DNA from: Diphasiastrum complanatum
Lineage: Eukaryota; Streptophyta; Lycopodiopsida; Lycopodiales; Lycopodiaceae
Direction of reading: 5' to 3'
Assembly: GCA_029204225.1 (NCBI GenBank)
Contig: CM055106.1
Coordinates: 43,501,003-43,565,002 of the forward strand
DNA length: 64,000 nucleotides
Numbering within the stretch: the first letter of the stretch is position 1; each line of letters opens with the position of its first letter. This document shows positions 13,637 through 24,048 of this stretch, in pieces. The translations under genes and the position numbers were made by a program. Under the pieces are notes generated by a model. It was not told where the DNA came from, ran no database searches, and saw only the letters and a program-made list of their open reading frames with translations.

Positions 13637-13872
13637 GATGTGAAGAGAAGTGTCGGTTGAGTTTTGAAGAAAAGTGTCGACTGAGATATGAAGGAAATGG
13701 AGCGTTGGTTGAGATATGAAGAAAAGTGTCGGTTGAGATATGAAGAAAGCATCGGCTTAGATATGAAGAAAGCGTCGACAGAGATATCAAGAAAGTGTCA
13801 GCTGAGATATGAAGAAAGCGTCAGCTGAGATATGAGGGGAAGCGTCGGCTGAGATATGAAGAAATTGAGCAT
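13603..13872 (+). repeat. 23-24-bp minisatellite, about 11 copies (unit 2)
   Basis: Same repeat family as at 12,431, with its own pattern of variants. Copy number differs between the two units and the inverted arm (48,290-48,555). Confidence 0.85.
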
Positions 13873-14066
13873 GATGGGGCAGCTGAAGGAGTGTAGTTGA
13901 TGGGTGTGGGCTCTGGTTTTGCAGTTTGATACTAAAGCAAGTCTGATCGCTTGTGTATGCAGTTGTTGTGGCTTGCTGGTTGGTTTGCAAGTTTAGGTGC
14001 AAGCAAGTTGGTTTTCAGATGGATTTGCAAGCAAGTTGTTTTGCCTATGGTTGTTGTCTCGTCTAG

Positions 14067-15164
14067 GTTGTTTTGCAGGTAGGGTAGTTTGTTTGCAAGG
14101 TAGATTGCAGATGAGAACTATTATGGATCTATTCAAGAACACTATTGCAGCAGGTGTGTGTTTATGAGGTGTGGAGTTCAAACAGCAACGGTGCCAAATG
14201 TTGACATCTTCAGAGCCTATAGAATCTGTTTACTAGTTCTTCCTTGTTTCTTGTTTACAAGTATTGTTTTCTGCCTGTTTAGAGGCTTGTTGGCATTTTT
14301 CTAAATGTTAGCTTCTTAGTTCAATGCTGAAACCAGGTAGGAGGGACTGACATCGATGTAGTAAATGTCCTGCCTGTTAGAGGACAATCCAGGGAAATCA
14401 CTCTTGAGCTAATGCACATCCATAAACAACCACTCATACATGCCAAAACGTTCAACCATAAAATCAGTGTGCAGATTCGTTGAACAAACAATGAAATTCT
14501 ACTTCTACTTTGTTGCAAAATGAACTAAAATCAGATCCTACACTACTTTACTTGCATAAATAGACAAAACAAGAAACAAAAACTAATCTACATCATGTTA
14601 AAAGTCCAATAATCAAGAAACCAACCAGTCTTTTGATTCTTGGACATCCCAAGAATATCAAGAATTAGAATGTTAGAGGATATGCAAGATTTATGTCACA
14701 TCTCTAGCCTATTTAATTTACTTGAATGCTGGCTCCTACATTAATCCACAAGAGAACATGAATTCTAAACCACAACTAGGCAAGCAAGAAAACTAATCCA
14801 CTCTAAATCCACAACCACACACAATATGAATGGAAGGGCATGATCATAGGGGCATCACACAAGAAAACCATCATGATCAAGGAGCTCAATGGATGCATCT
14901 AACTCATGGAGGCTCTTCTCATTTCAGCATGAAGTCAACATCAAAAGGTGGCTCACTCTACTTTTTCTAAGAGGAGTCTACTTGCATTTATTACATTTGC
15001 CTAGAAATACTAGTTCCAACATGGTCATTCCATCTTTCAGGATTCACCATGAGGCTTACACAATTTCTACTTCACAATATTAACTAGTATTCCTTGGTTC
15101 TCATACTCAGCTACCAGTCTTCATTCGTCTCGTCTTCTCAGAGACCTCCTCGGTCTAAGGTGAG
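14067..15164. repeat. Element C right part, inverted copy at 46.73-48.1 kb
   Basis: No intact gene. On the minus strand at about 14,332-14,475 is a decayed version of the short frame at 47,713-47,856, here broken by TAG after MDVH. Relative to the inverted arm, about 300 bp of copia integrase sequence is missing near 14,940. Confidence 0.6.
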
Positions 15165-15246
15165 AGGTGTGTGAAAATTGTCAACATTTCCTAGCTAGTT
15201 TGAGGCCTAAATTGGCTAAAATTGTGAATAGTTTTGGTTCTGGAGT

Positions 15247-15260
15247 TTCACACGTGTGAA
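15247..15260. promoter_or_regulatory. Palindromic G-box in the LTR of element A
   Basis: TTCACACGTGTGAA is a perfect 14-bp palindrome centred on CACGTG, the plant G-box bound by bZIP and bHLH factors (known for the motif; use here is inferred). It lies about 130 bp upstream of the TATA-like motif, is repeated at 21,023-21,036 in the 3' LTR and recurs in the otherwise dissimilar LTR of element M. Confidence 0.6.
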
Positions 15261-15383
15261 CCAGGCCACAATGTTTTTATTTACTGTATTTTTTCAGTAT
15301 GATGAAGTGTCAAACTTCATACCCTTCAAAATGAGACCATTTTGATGTATTTTGGTCATATAAGCCATTTTTAGCTATTTTTC

Positions 15384-15390
15384 CTATATA
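15384..15390 (+). promoter_or_regulatory. TATA-like box, LTR of element A
   Basis: CTATATA precedes GGGAATATC, about 215 bp into the LTR and downstream of the G-box, a plausible core promoter. The 3' LTR copy is at 21,160-21,166. Confidence 0.5.
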
Positions 15391-15824
15391 GGGAATATCT
15401 AGGGTCAAGTACCTTCTAGAGAGAGGAGAGAGAGTCATCTTCCTCATCCATAAATAGTAGGGAAGTCGTGGAGAACAGGTTGGAGAAACCTTTTGTATGC
15501 TTCATTGAGATCAATAGATCATTGTCATTGTTTCTTCCTCCATTGAGAGCATTGTTGTGTGTATTGTCTTCAAGCTATTGTGTATGATCTTAGGTGCTTT
15601 CCAAAAGTGATAGGCTGATGTATTATGGACTGTATAATGCTATTTTGGGCCGCACTTGATGTTTATGGAAGTTTCCATTTGTGATAAATGCTTTTTGATC
15701 AAGTTCTTTGCATTCTAGGTAGCATAGAATGTGTTGCCAATTCCTAGCTTATGTAGTTTGGAGTGCAAGCATTCAAGCCAATGATCTTGGAGTTTAGATC
15801 CACTTAGGATCTGTATTTTTCACA

Positions 15825-15836
15825 TGGTATCAGAGC
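15825..15836 (+). other. Primer-binding site of element A
   Basis: TGGTATCAGAGC starts directly after the LTR with no spacer. It is complementary to the 3' end of plant initiator-Met tRNA, the usual primer for minus-strand synthesis in plant copia elements. Confidence 0.9.
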
Positions 15837-16996
15837 TGGTTGGCTTCTATTTACAGTAAGTATTCCATTTTTGGTGATATTTGGATGTTTGATCAAGTTC
15901 TAGCATGATTTTGCATTGCTTTGTTGATCAAATCTTACTAACCTTTGTTTTGTGAGTTGAACTTGTGGATCAAAAGCATATTTCAGGTCTATTGAAGATC
16001 AGAGGCTGAAAAGAAACTATTTTGGATCAGATCATAACACCTAATCATTTGTTATTGTGAGGCTTGTGCATATTCAATACTAACAATGTTCTTTTCAATC
16101 CTATTGTTGACAATCTCCATTCTTGGATGAACACTCTCCTTAAGTGGATGAAACTTCTCCTTAAGTGGATGACAAATGCTCTTTTGAGTGAGTTGTAATT
16201 CTCCTAAAGGCTGAGCAAAGCTCCCATTTGGATGAAAGATCCCCTTTTTTGGGTGAACATATTGCAAGCTCCATTGTGAAGAGCATATTGTAAAGATTGT
16301 CATCAATTTTGGCATAAATTTTGGTGTACTTTGTTGAGCATGTAAGTAACTCTCCTTATGTAATTTGATTGGAGCATTTGCTGGAAGGTGTTAACCATTA
16401 TGCAAGTGTGTTTTCAGGTTCTTAACAGGTTGAGGAACATTCTCATGTGAAGTGATCTTAGATCTACATCTAAACACCAAGATTTGACAAGATAGTGAAG
16501 CTAGTCTTGTGATTCACTAAGTGTGCTCATTCATTCACCTCTAAATCTTGTATTTATCACTTGCTGGAGTTTATAAACTTTTAGAAGTGTGGTTTACATG
16601 TGGTTTTACAGGTTGAATCAATATCTTAGTGTGTTGATCATATGTTGATCAAGTTTGTTCATTACTAGGTAATCTTGGCATCCTAGTTTTGGGTATTTTC
16701 TAAGAATGCAAGTAACTCTTCACACCATAACTTGATTTGGTCACTTGCTGGAAAGTTTGAGAGCTTAAGCAAGAGTGTGTTCAGGTTGGTTTGATTTTGT
16801 AATCCATTCTTAGTGTGTGCAAAGTGTTGCATGTGTTTCAATCTTCCTTTCTATGCTTGGAAACCATCTAGGTTCAAGATAGAAGTGTTTTAGGGTCCTA
16901 AATCTTCATAGATCTCTTTATCTATCATTTGTTGAGAGAAAAGTGAGTGCTAAGTGCTTTAGGACAGAACCTAAAAGTTGAAGAAACATTAGAATC
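15837..16996 (+). other. Untranslated leader of element A
   Basis: About 1.16 kb between the primer-binding site and the polyprotein start. It contains loosely repeated segments on a GCAAGT(A/G)TG...TTTCAGGTT theme near 16,340, 16,400 and 16,750. No long sense frame is present. Confidence 0.7.
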
Positions 16997-19900
16997 ATGG
17001 CTTCCAATGGTGGGATCATGCTAGAGTCTAGTGAAAGGTTGAGTTCATCAAACTACTCTACTTGGAAAGTGAGGATGGAGTCCTTACTTGAGTTGAATGA
17101 ACTCATGGACATAGTTGCAGAAATTGAAGAGAGACCTCTCACACTTCAAGAGCAACAAAGGTTTGATAAGAAGGCCAAAAGGGCTCTTCATATCATTAAA
17201 ATGAATGTTACAAATGAACTTCTCAAGGAAGTTGGAAAGTGTCAAAGTGCAAGTGAGGCATGGAATGCCTTAAAGAAGCTCTTTGAATCAAAGTCCACAT
17301 CTAGGGTATTGACCCTAAGGAGACAAATATTTTCTAGTAGGCAAAGAGAGGGTGAAAGTGCTCATGCATTTATCTTGAGAGTTAAGTCCCTAAGTGATGA
17401 TTTAGCATGCATTGATGAGAACATAAAAGATGGTGAAATAGTCCAAGTTATGTTGAATGGTTTGCTAAATGAACATGCTAACCTTGTGCAAAGTTTTGCC
17501 ATTCAAAGAGTCTTGCCAAGTGTGGTTGACTTGCAAGAAATCTTATTGGCTGAAGAACATAGGTTGCAATCAAAGCTTGATGGTGCATCCTTGCAAGGTG
17601 GAGGTGAAGAGGCTTTCTTCACAAAAGGCAAATTCAAGGGCAAAGGTAAAGGCAAAGGGAAATGGTCCAAAGGTGGTAACTTTGATCATGATGATCACTC
17701 TTCCTCTTCCTCTTCTACTAAGAACAATAAGTCAAAGTTCAAGTACTTTTATTGTGGGATAAAAGGTCATTTTGCAAATGAATGTTATAAGAAGAAAAGA
17801 GAGCAAGGAGAGAGGCAAGGAAATCTTACAATAGATGAGGAAGAACATAACACATGTGAATCACTTGTTATGACTTCAAGTTTGTTAGCCAACATAGATG
17901 ATAATGATCCTTGGTGGATTGATAGTGGAGCCTCATCTCACATGACAAGACATAAGGAATACTTTACATCCTTATTGTCTTATGAGGGAGAAGGTAACAT
18001 CATCTACACTGCAAATGATGGTCAATGTGACATCAAAGGCATAGGCACTATTCCTATTTCCCTTTCAACAAATAGGAAAGCAAATCTTGAAAATGTTTTG
18101 TACATTCCTTCAATCACTAAGAATTTGCTTAGTGTAAGTCAAATGATTGACAAAGGACTTGATGTGGAGTTCATTGGAGATGCATGTTTGATAAGTAAAT
18201 GTGGATCCTTGATTGCTCAAGGTAGGAGGCATGGTAAACTTTTCAAGCTTGATGCATGTGTGATCTCTAATCATGAAGGATGTATGGCTAGGGAGCAATT
18301 GACAAACCAAGAAGTTTGGCACAAGAGGTTGGGCCATCCCAACTTCAAATCTTTGGAGGTAATGGCAAAGAAAGAGCTTGTTCTTGGTCTCCCTAAAAGT
18401 CTTGTTGCAAACAATAGTGTTTGTGAACATTGTGCCTTGTCCAAATCTCATAGACTTGCTTATTCTAGATCTACTTCTAGATCTAAAGAAGCTTTTCAAC
18501 TTGTGCATTCTGATATTCATTCTTCTAGTACAACTAGCAATGGTGGGGCAAAGATGTATGCAACTTTCATTGATGACTTTAGTAGGTATACTTGGATCTA
18601 TCTTCTTAAAAGTAAGGATGAAGTGTTTGCTGCATTTGTCAAGTTCAAGAATGAAATGGAAAACCAATTCAATACAAAGATCAAATGCTTAAGATCTGAT
18701 AATGGAGGGGAATACACCTCAAATAGGTTCAAAGACTTTTGTATAGCACATGGGATTAAGAGGGAGATGTCTAGTCCTAGGACTCCACAACAGAATGGAG
18801 TGGCCGAGAGGAAGAATAGAACCCTTTGTGAATGTGCCAAGGCAATGAGACTACATGCTAATCTTGCTAAGTCTTTTTGGGGGGAAGCTTTAGCATGTGC
18901 TAACTATCTATGTAATAGATGGACAAGTGCTTCCTTGGATGGTAAAACTCCTCATGAGGTTCTTTATGGTAGAAGGCCGAGTGTCAAGCATTGTAGGATC
19001 TTTGGATGTACATGTTTTGTCAATATCACACTTGATGATAGAACTAAAGAAGATCCTTCATCAAAGAAGGGTGTGTTTGTTGGCTATAGTGAAGTAAGCA
19101 AGGCTTACAAAGTGTACATTCCTTCTACAAAGAAAGTTGTCATAAGTAGGGATGTCATCTTTCATGAAGAGAATGTTTCCAATGTTGTTGATGTTGATGT
19201 TGATGTGCCTACTAATCATCATGATGTGCAAGATGTCTTGGATGAAGATGGAGATGCCACTCCAAAGCAAACTTCAAGGAAGACTCAAAGGCAAAGGGCT
19301 AAGCCATCAAGGCTAACCTATGATGAAAAAGGAAAGCAAGTGGTGGACAACTCTAACTTTGCTTTTCTTACCTCTTTTGATGAACCAACTTGTGTAGGTG
19401 AAGCAATTCAAAAGAAGGAATGGATCCAAGCCATGGATCATGAGCATCAAGCACTCATCAAAAGCAACACATGGAGGTTGGTAAAGCTTCCAAAGGACAA
19501 GAAGGCAATTGGTTGTAAGTGGATCTTCAAGATCAAGACAAATCAAGATGGATCAATCAACAAGTACAAGGCAAGGTTGGTGGCAAAGGGGTATGCTCAA
19601 GAATATGGTATTGACTATGATGAGACCTTTGCACCCGTGGCAAAGATGGTAACTATTCGAATCCTAATCTCTCTTGCAACTCTTTATGATTGGGATATGT
19701 GGCAAATGGATGTTACTAATGCCTTCTTGAATGGTGATCTTGAAGAAGATATTTACATGGAGCAACCCGAGGGCTATGTTTCACATGATGAGCCTAATCA
19801 TGTGTGCTATCTCCAAAAGAGTTTGTATGGGCTAAAGCAAGCACCAAGGAGTTGGTATGCTAAGCTCAATTCCTTCTTACTTTCTCAAAACTTTGTTATG

Positions 19901-20950
19901 AGTGAGTATGATCATTCTCTCTACTTTAGATTGAATGAAAATGATATCACTTTACTTTTGATCTATGTTGATGACATTATCTTAAGTGGTGGTAACAATC
20001 TAGATATAGATGAAATCAAGATGGCACTCAAAAGAGAGTTTGAAATTCAAGATCTTGGTAAACTTCATTATATCTTAGGAATAGAGATTATTAGAACTTC
20101 TAAATCTACATTCATATGTCAAGAAAAGTATGTTAACTCTATTCTAAAAAGGTTTCATATGGAAGATTGTAAAGTTGTTTCTACTCCTATGGAATCAAAT
20201 GTAAAGCTAACTACAAGAAGTAATGAAAGATCCTTCAAGGACATTACTCTCTATAGAAAGCTAATAGGATCTCTTATATGGTTAACCATCACAAGACCTG
20301 ATCTAAGCTTTGTGGTTGGTAAACTAAGTCAATTTATGCAAGATCCTAGTGAGGCTCATTGGAAGCTAGGAAAGAGAGTACTTAGATACATCTCGGGATC
20401 TAGAGATTTTGGCATCTTGTATGGAGGTACTACACCTAACCTTTGTGGATTTTCAGATTCAGATTTTGCAGGTGATCAAATGGATAGGAAGTCAACAAGT
20501 GCCTTTGCAATCTATCTTGGAGATGGAGTGGTCTCATGGCTATCAAAGAAGCAACCAACTATCTCTCTATCTTCCACCGAAGCCGAGTACAAGGCATTAA
20601 CAACATGCACCAAGGAGATTCTTTGGATCAAGAGGATGTTATTGGATCTTCACTTGCTGGAACCAGAGAAGACTCCAATCATACTTTGTGATAACCTTTC
20701 AGCCCAAAGCTTGGCAAGCAATCCTGTTTTTCATGCAAGGAGCAAGCACATTGAGATTGCTCACCATTTTGTGAGAGATCAAGTCATTGCCAAAGAGGTG
20801 GAGCTTCAACATGTCTCTTCAAAGGAGTGTGTGGCTGATATCTTCACCAAACCATTGGGAAAGGACCTATATTTAATGCATAGATCTAATCTTGGAATGT
20901 GCTCAAAGACTATGTTGAAACTAGCATCCAATGTTGAAGAGGGAGTGTGA
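16997..20950 (+). CDS. Copia gag-protease-integrase-RT-RNase H polyprotein (1,317 aa)
   Basis: A single open frame in the usual copia order. Gag fills about residues 1-250. The zinc knuckle keeps C253, H258 and C263, but its first cysteine is Y250 (TAC). Protease has the DSGA active site at 309-312. Gag-pre-integrase has WHKRLGH with H442 and H448. Integrase shows D506, D568 and E604, with 35 residues between the last two (DD35E). RT carries YVDD at 990-993 and the LYGLKQAPRSWY segment. RNase H follows with SDSDFAGD near 1,153, SLSSTEAEY and HARSKHIEIAHHFVRD. The ATG lies in MASNGGIMLESSERLSSSNY, a normal gag start. The TGA is inside the first bases of the 3' LTR. No stop or frameshift was seen; the knuckle change is the one visible defect. 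Confidence 0.95.
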   Translation: MASNGGIMLESSERLSSSNYSTWKVRMESLLELNELMDIVAEIEERPLTLQEQQRFDKKAKRALHIIKMNVTNELLKEVGKCQSASEAWNALKKLFESKSTSRVLTLRRQIFSSRQREGESAHAFILRVKSLSDDLACIDENIKDGEIVQVMLNGLLNEHANLVQSFAIQRVLPSVVDLQEILLAEEHRLQSKLDGASLQGGGEEAFFTKGKFKGKGKGKGKWSKGGNFDHDDHSSSSSSTKNNKSKFKYFYCGIKGHFANECYKKKREQGERQGNLTIDEEEHNTCESLVMTSSLLANIDDNDPWWIDSGASSHMTRHKEYFTSLLSYEGEGNIIYTANDGQCDIKGIGTIPISLSTNRKANLENVLYIPSITKNLLSVSQMIDKGLDVEFIGDACLISKCGSLIAQGRRHGKLFKLDACVISNHEGCMAREQLTNQEVWHKRLGHPNFKSLEVMAKKELVLGLPKSLVANNSVCEHCALSKSHRLAYSRSTSRSKEAFQLVHSDIHSSSTTSNGGAKMYATFIDDFSRYTWIYLLKSKDEVFAAFVKFKNEMENQFNTKIKCLRSDNGGEYTSNRFKDFCIAHGIKREMSSPRTPQQNGVAERKNRTLCECAKAMRLHANLAKSFWGEALACANYLCNRWTSASLDGKTPHEVLYGRRPSVKHCRIFGCTCFVNITLDDRTKEDPSSKKGVFVGYSEVSKAYKVYIPSTKKVVISRDVIFHEENVSNVVDVDVDVPTNHHDVQDVLDEDGDATPKQTSRKTQRQRAKPSRLTYDEKGKQVVDNSNFAFLTSFDEPTCVGEAIQKKEWIQAMDHEHQALIKSNTWRLVKLPKDKKAIGCKWIFKIKTNQDGSINKYKARLVAKGYAQEYGIDYDETFAPVAKMVTIRILISLATLYDWDMWQMDVTNAFLNGDLEEDIYMEQPEGYVSHDEPNHVCYLQKSLYGLKQAPRSWYAKLNSFLLSQNFVMSEYDHSLYFRLNENDITLLLIYVDDIILSGGNNLDIDEIKMALKREFEIQDLGKLHYILGIEIIRTSKSTFICQEKYVNSILKRFHMEDCKVVSTPMESNVKLTTRSNERSFKDITLYRKLIGSLIWLTITRPDLSFVVGKLSQFMQDPSEAHWKLGKRVLRYISGSRDFGILYGGTTPNLCGFSDSDFAGDQMDRKSTSAFAIYLGDGVVSWLSKKQPTISLSSTEAEYKALTTCTKEILWIKRMLLDLHLLEPEKTPIILCDNLSAQSLASNPVFHARSKHIEIAHHFVRDQVIAKEVELQHVSSKECVADIFTKPLGKDLYLMHRSNLGMCSKTMLKLASNVEEGV
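20936..20945 (+). other. Polypurine tract of element A
   Basis: GAAGAGGGAG ends exactly where the 3' LTR begins. It primes plus-strand synthesis and overlaps the last codons of the polyprotein. Confidence 0.85.
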
Positions 20951-21600
20951 AAATTGTCAACATTTCCTAGCTAGTTTGAGGCCTAAATTGGCTAAAATTG
21001 TAAATAGTTTTGGTTCTGGAGTTTCACACGTGTGAACCAGGCCACAATGTTTTTATTTACTGTATTTTTTCAGTATGATGAAGTGTCAAACTTCATACCC
21101 TTCAAAATGAGACCATTTTGATGTATTTTGGTTATATAAGCCATTTTTAGCTATTTTTCCTATATAGGGGATATCTAGGGTCAAGTACCTTCTAGAGAGA
21201 GGAGAGAGAGTCATCTTCCTCATCCATAAATAGTAGGGAAGTCGTGGAGAACAGGTTGGAGAAACCATTTGTATGCTTCATTGAGATCAATAGATCATTG
21301 TCATTGTTTCTTCCTCCATTGAGAGCATTGTTGTGTGTATTGTCTTCAAGCTATTGTGTATGATCTTAGGTGCTTTCCAAAAGTGATAGGCTGATGTATT
21401 ATGGACTGTATAATGCTATTTTGGGCCGCACTTGATGTTTATGGAAGTTTCCATTTGTGATAAATGCTTTTTGATAAAGTTCTTTGCATTCTAGGTAGCA
21501 TAGAATGTGTTGCCAATTCCTAGCTTATGTAGTTTGGAGTGCAAGCATTCAAGCCAATGATCTTGGAGTTTAGATCCACTTAGGATCTGTATTTTTCACA
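20946..21600 (+). repeat. 3' LTR of element A (655 bp)
   Basis: Same length as the 5' LTR, with about five substitutions seen by eye (for example GTGAAT to GTAAAT and GATCAAG to GATAAAG). It contains the polyprotein stop codon at 20,948-20,950. Confidence 0.95.
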
Positions 21601-22070
21601 AGGTGCTCTTGAGTTGCTTTGTCCGAGTATCTTGGCGATTCGTCAGAATCAGCCAACAATGGGCTAACTTTTATAGTCAAAGAAAACATTTAGTAGTCAT
21701 AGAATTCTAGAAGACAACATCTGAGTTGAAAGGTTTAGTTGACATTATGGTTCAAAACTCAACATACTCTCAAAGATGTAGTCTATCAAAGGAAAATTGA
21801 GGGAGGTGTCCTAAACACAACAAACTTCAAAAGTTCAAGCCATAAAACTTGTGGTGAGGTCAAAAGTCAAATTCTTTCCCAAGTTGGCCAACCATAAAAT
21901 TGGACTTTTAGTTTTTATCAATAGTCTCAGCTCCCTTTATGGATTCAATGTAACGAGACAAAGAATCTTCATTTTAACACAAACTTCATGATGAAGGTTG
22001 CATAAATTGAACAATCTTATGTGCAAAGGGTTGGTCAAATAATAATAATAATAAATCTCAAATTTGAATT
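21601..22070 (-). repeat. End of element C plus module F flank of copy 2
   Basis: 21,601-21,654 completes element C after element A, ending GCCAACAATGGGC. From about 21,655 the family B 3' flank begins. The inverted arm shows the same join at about 46,655. Copies 1 and 3 continue differently after CCCATT, marking where C joins the flank. No gene. Confidence 0.7.
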
Positions 22071-22351
22071 TCACATTGGATAAGGGGCCCTTCTCAACCC
22101 TTTAGTCAAGATATCCGCCAGCATATTGTTAGTTGGACAGTAACTTAATTCGACAACCTTGTTCAGAACTTTCTCTCTAAGAAAATGAAATTGAACTTCG
22201 ATGTGCTTAGTTCTAGAGTGAGTTTGTGGGTTCAGAGAAAGAGCAATACAACTCTGATTGTCACAGTAGAGTATAGTTGGACTATATTGAGGGATCATTA
22301 GATCCTGAAGCAATCTTCTGAGCCAAATGGTTTCCTTGACTAAAGAGATAG

Positions 22352-23452
<1,101 letters not shown>

Positions 23453-24048
23453 GTTAGTTGCGACATATTTGGACTCTGTGGAAGACAAAGAAATGCATTT
23501 TTGCTTTCAACTATCCCATGAAATGGGTCCTCCTGCTAGAAAGCAAAGGTAGCCAGGCGTGGATTTTCGTGTGTCCACATTACCGGTAATGTTAAAGTGT
23601 CCTCTGAGTTTTTATTATCATCATAAAGCATAGTGCTTAGACACTTGAATGTATCTTAATACTCTTAGTAGAGCTTGTGCCAATGTGCGAACTACATAGG
23701 CATGATCGAGTCATGTGCAGACCATGGCATACATGATCGATCCAACTATCGACTGATAGGGGTGTTTGCACATCCCCTTCTCTACTTCAGTCATCGGCAC
23801 ATGTCCTTCGACAATTTGAATCCTAGATCCATAGGCGAGTCTATCGACTTGCAGTTTTCCATGCCATACCTGTAGAGTACACTGGTTAGATACCTTTCTT
23901 GGCTTATCGTAATACTTTTGTTTACTTTTTCTTTGGTTATCTCGATTCCAAGAAGGTAATGTATAGGGCCTGAATCGGTCATTTTGAATTCCTTCCACAA
24001 TAGTGACTTTGTCTCATGAAGTAATTGTATCGAATTGTTGATGATCAA

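Larger units (their letters stand above)
11603..14066 (+). repeat. Tandem duplication inside element C, about 1.2-kb units
   Basis: Unit 1 (about 11,603-12,852) and unit 2 (about 12,853-14,066) carry the same order: CCTTCGCC-rich leader, gag-like start, 23-24-bp minisatellite and a GCAAGCAAGTTGTTTTGCCT tail. Unit 2 lacks about 130 bp near its start. The inverted arm (48.0-49.45 kb) has a single unit. Confidence 0.75.
10342..15164 (+). mobile_element. Element C internal region (left arm), non-coding and rearranged
   Basis: A long leader follows the primer-binding site, then a duplicated block with a gag-like start and minisatellite (11,603-14,066), then a stretch to 15,164 with only broken frames. 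No protease, RT or integrase of its own is visible, so C looks non-autonomous or gutted. About 1 kb of leader (roughly 10,447-11,430) is missing from the inverted arm at 46.66-49.77 kb, while that arm keeps a copia fragment missing here. Element A interrupts C at 15,170; C resumes at 21,601. Confidence 0.6.
15170..15824 (+). repeat. 5' LTR of element A (655 bp)
   Basis: It begins TGTGAAAATTG and ends TTTTTCACA (TG...CA). It carries a palindromic G-box at 15,247-15,260, a TATA-like CTATATA at 15,384-15,390 and a purine-rich GAGAGAGGAGAGAGAG stretch near 15,420. By structure it supplies promoter and polyadenylation functions; the exact U3/R/U5 limits are not visible. Confidence 0.95.
15170..21600 (+). 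mobile_element. Element A: complete Ty1/copia retrotransposon (6,431 bp)
   Basis: Identical 5-bp target duplications AGGTG (15,165-15,169 and 21,601-21,605) bracket two 655-bp LTRs, a primer-binding site, one long polyprotein frame and a polypurine tract. It inserted into element C; the inverted copy of C at 46.7 kb keeps the site uninterrupted. Only about five differences were seen between the LTRs (roughly 0.8%), so the insertion is recent relative to its surroundings. Domain order (integrase before RT) makes it Ty1/copia; I do not assign a named lineage. Confidence 0.95.

Noticed and set aside
13578-13790. Minus-strand frame with SYLSR/ISTD repeats as a repeat protein
   Set aside because: Encoded by the minisatellite, whose unit length of 23-24 bp does not preserve frame; the inverted arm lacks an equivalent long frame.
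12431-13872. CRISPR-like regular repeats
   Set aside because: The 23-24-bp units are contiguous, with no unique spacers; this is a minisatellite in eukaryotic DNA.
18110-18667. 185-residue minus-strand frame inside element A
   Set aside because: Shadow of the gag-pre-integrase/integrase coding strand; the sense frame has all the catalytic motifs.
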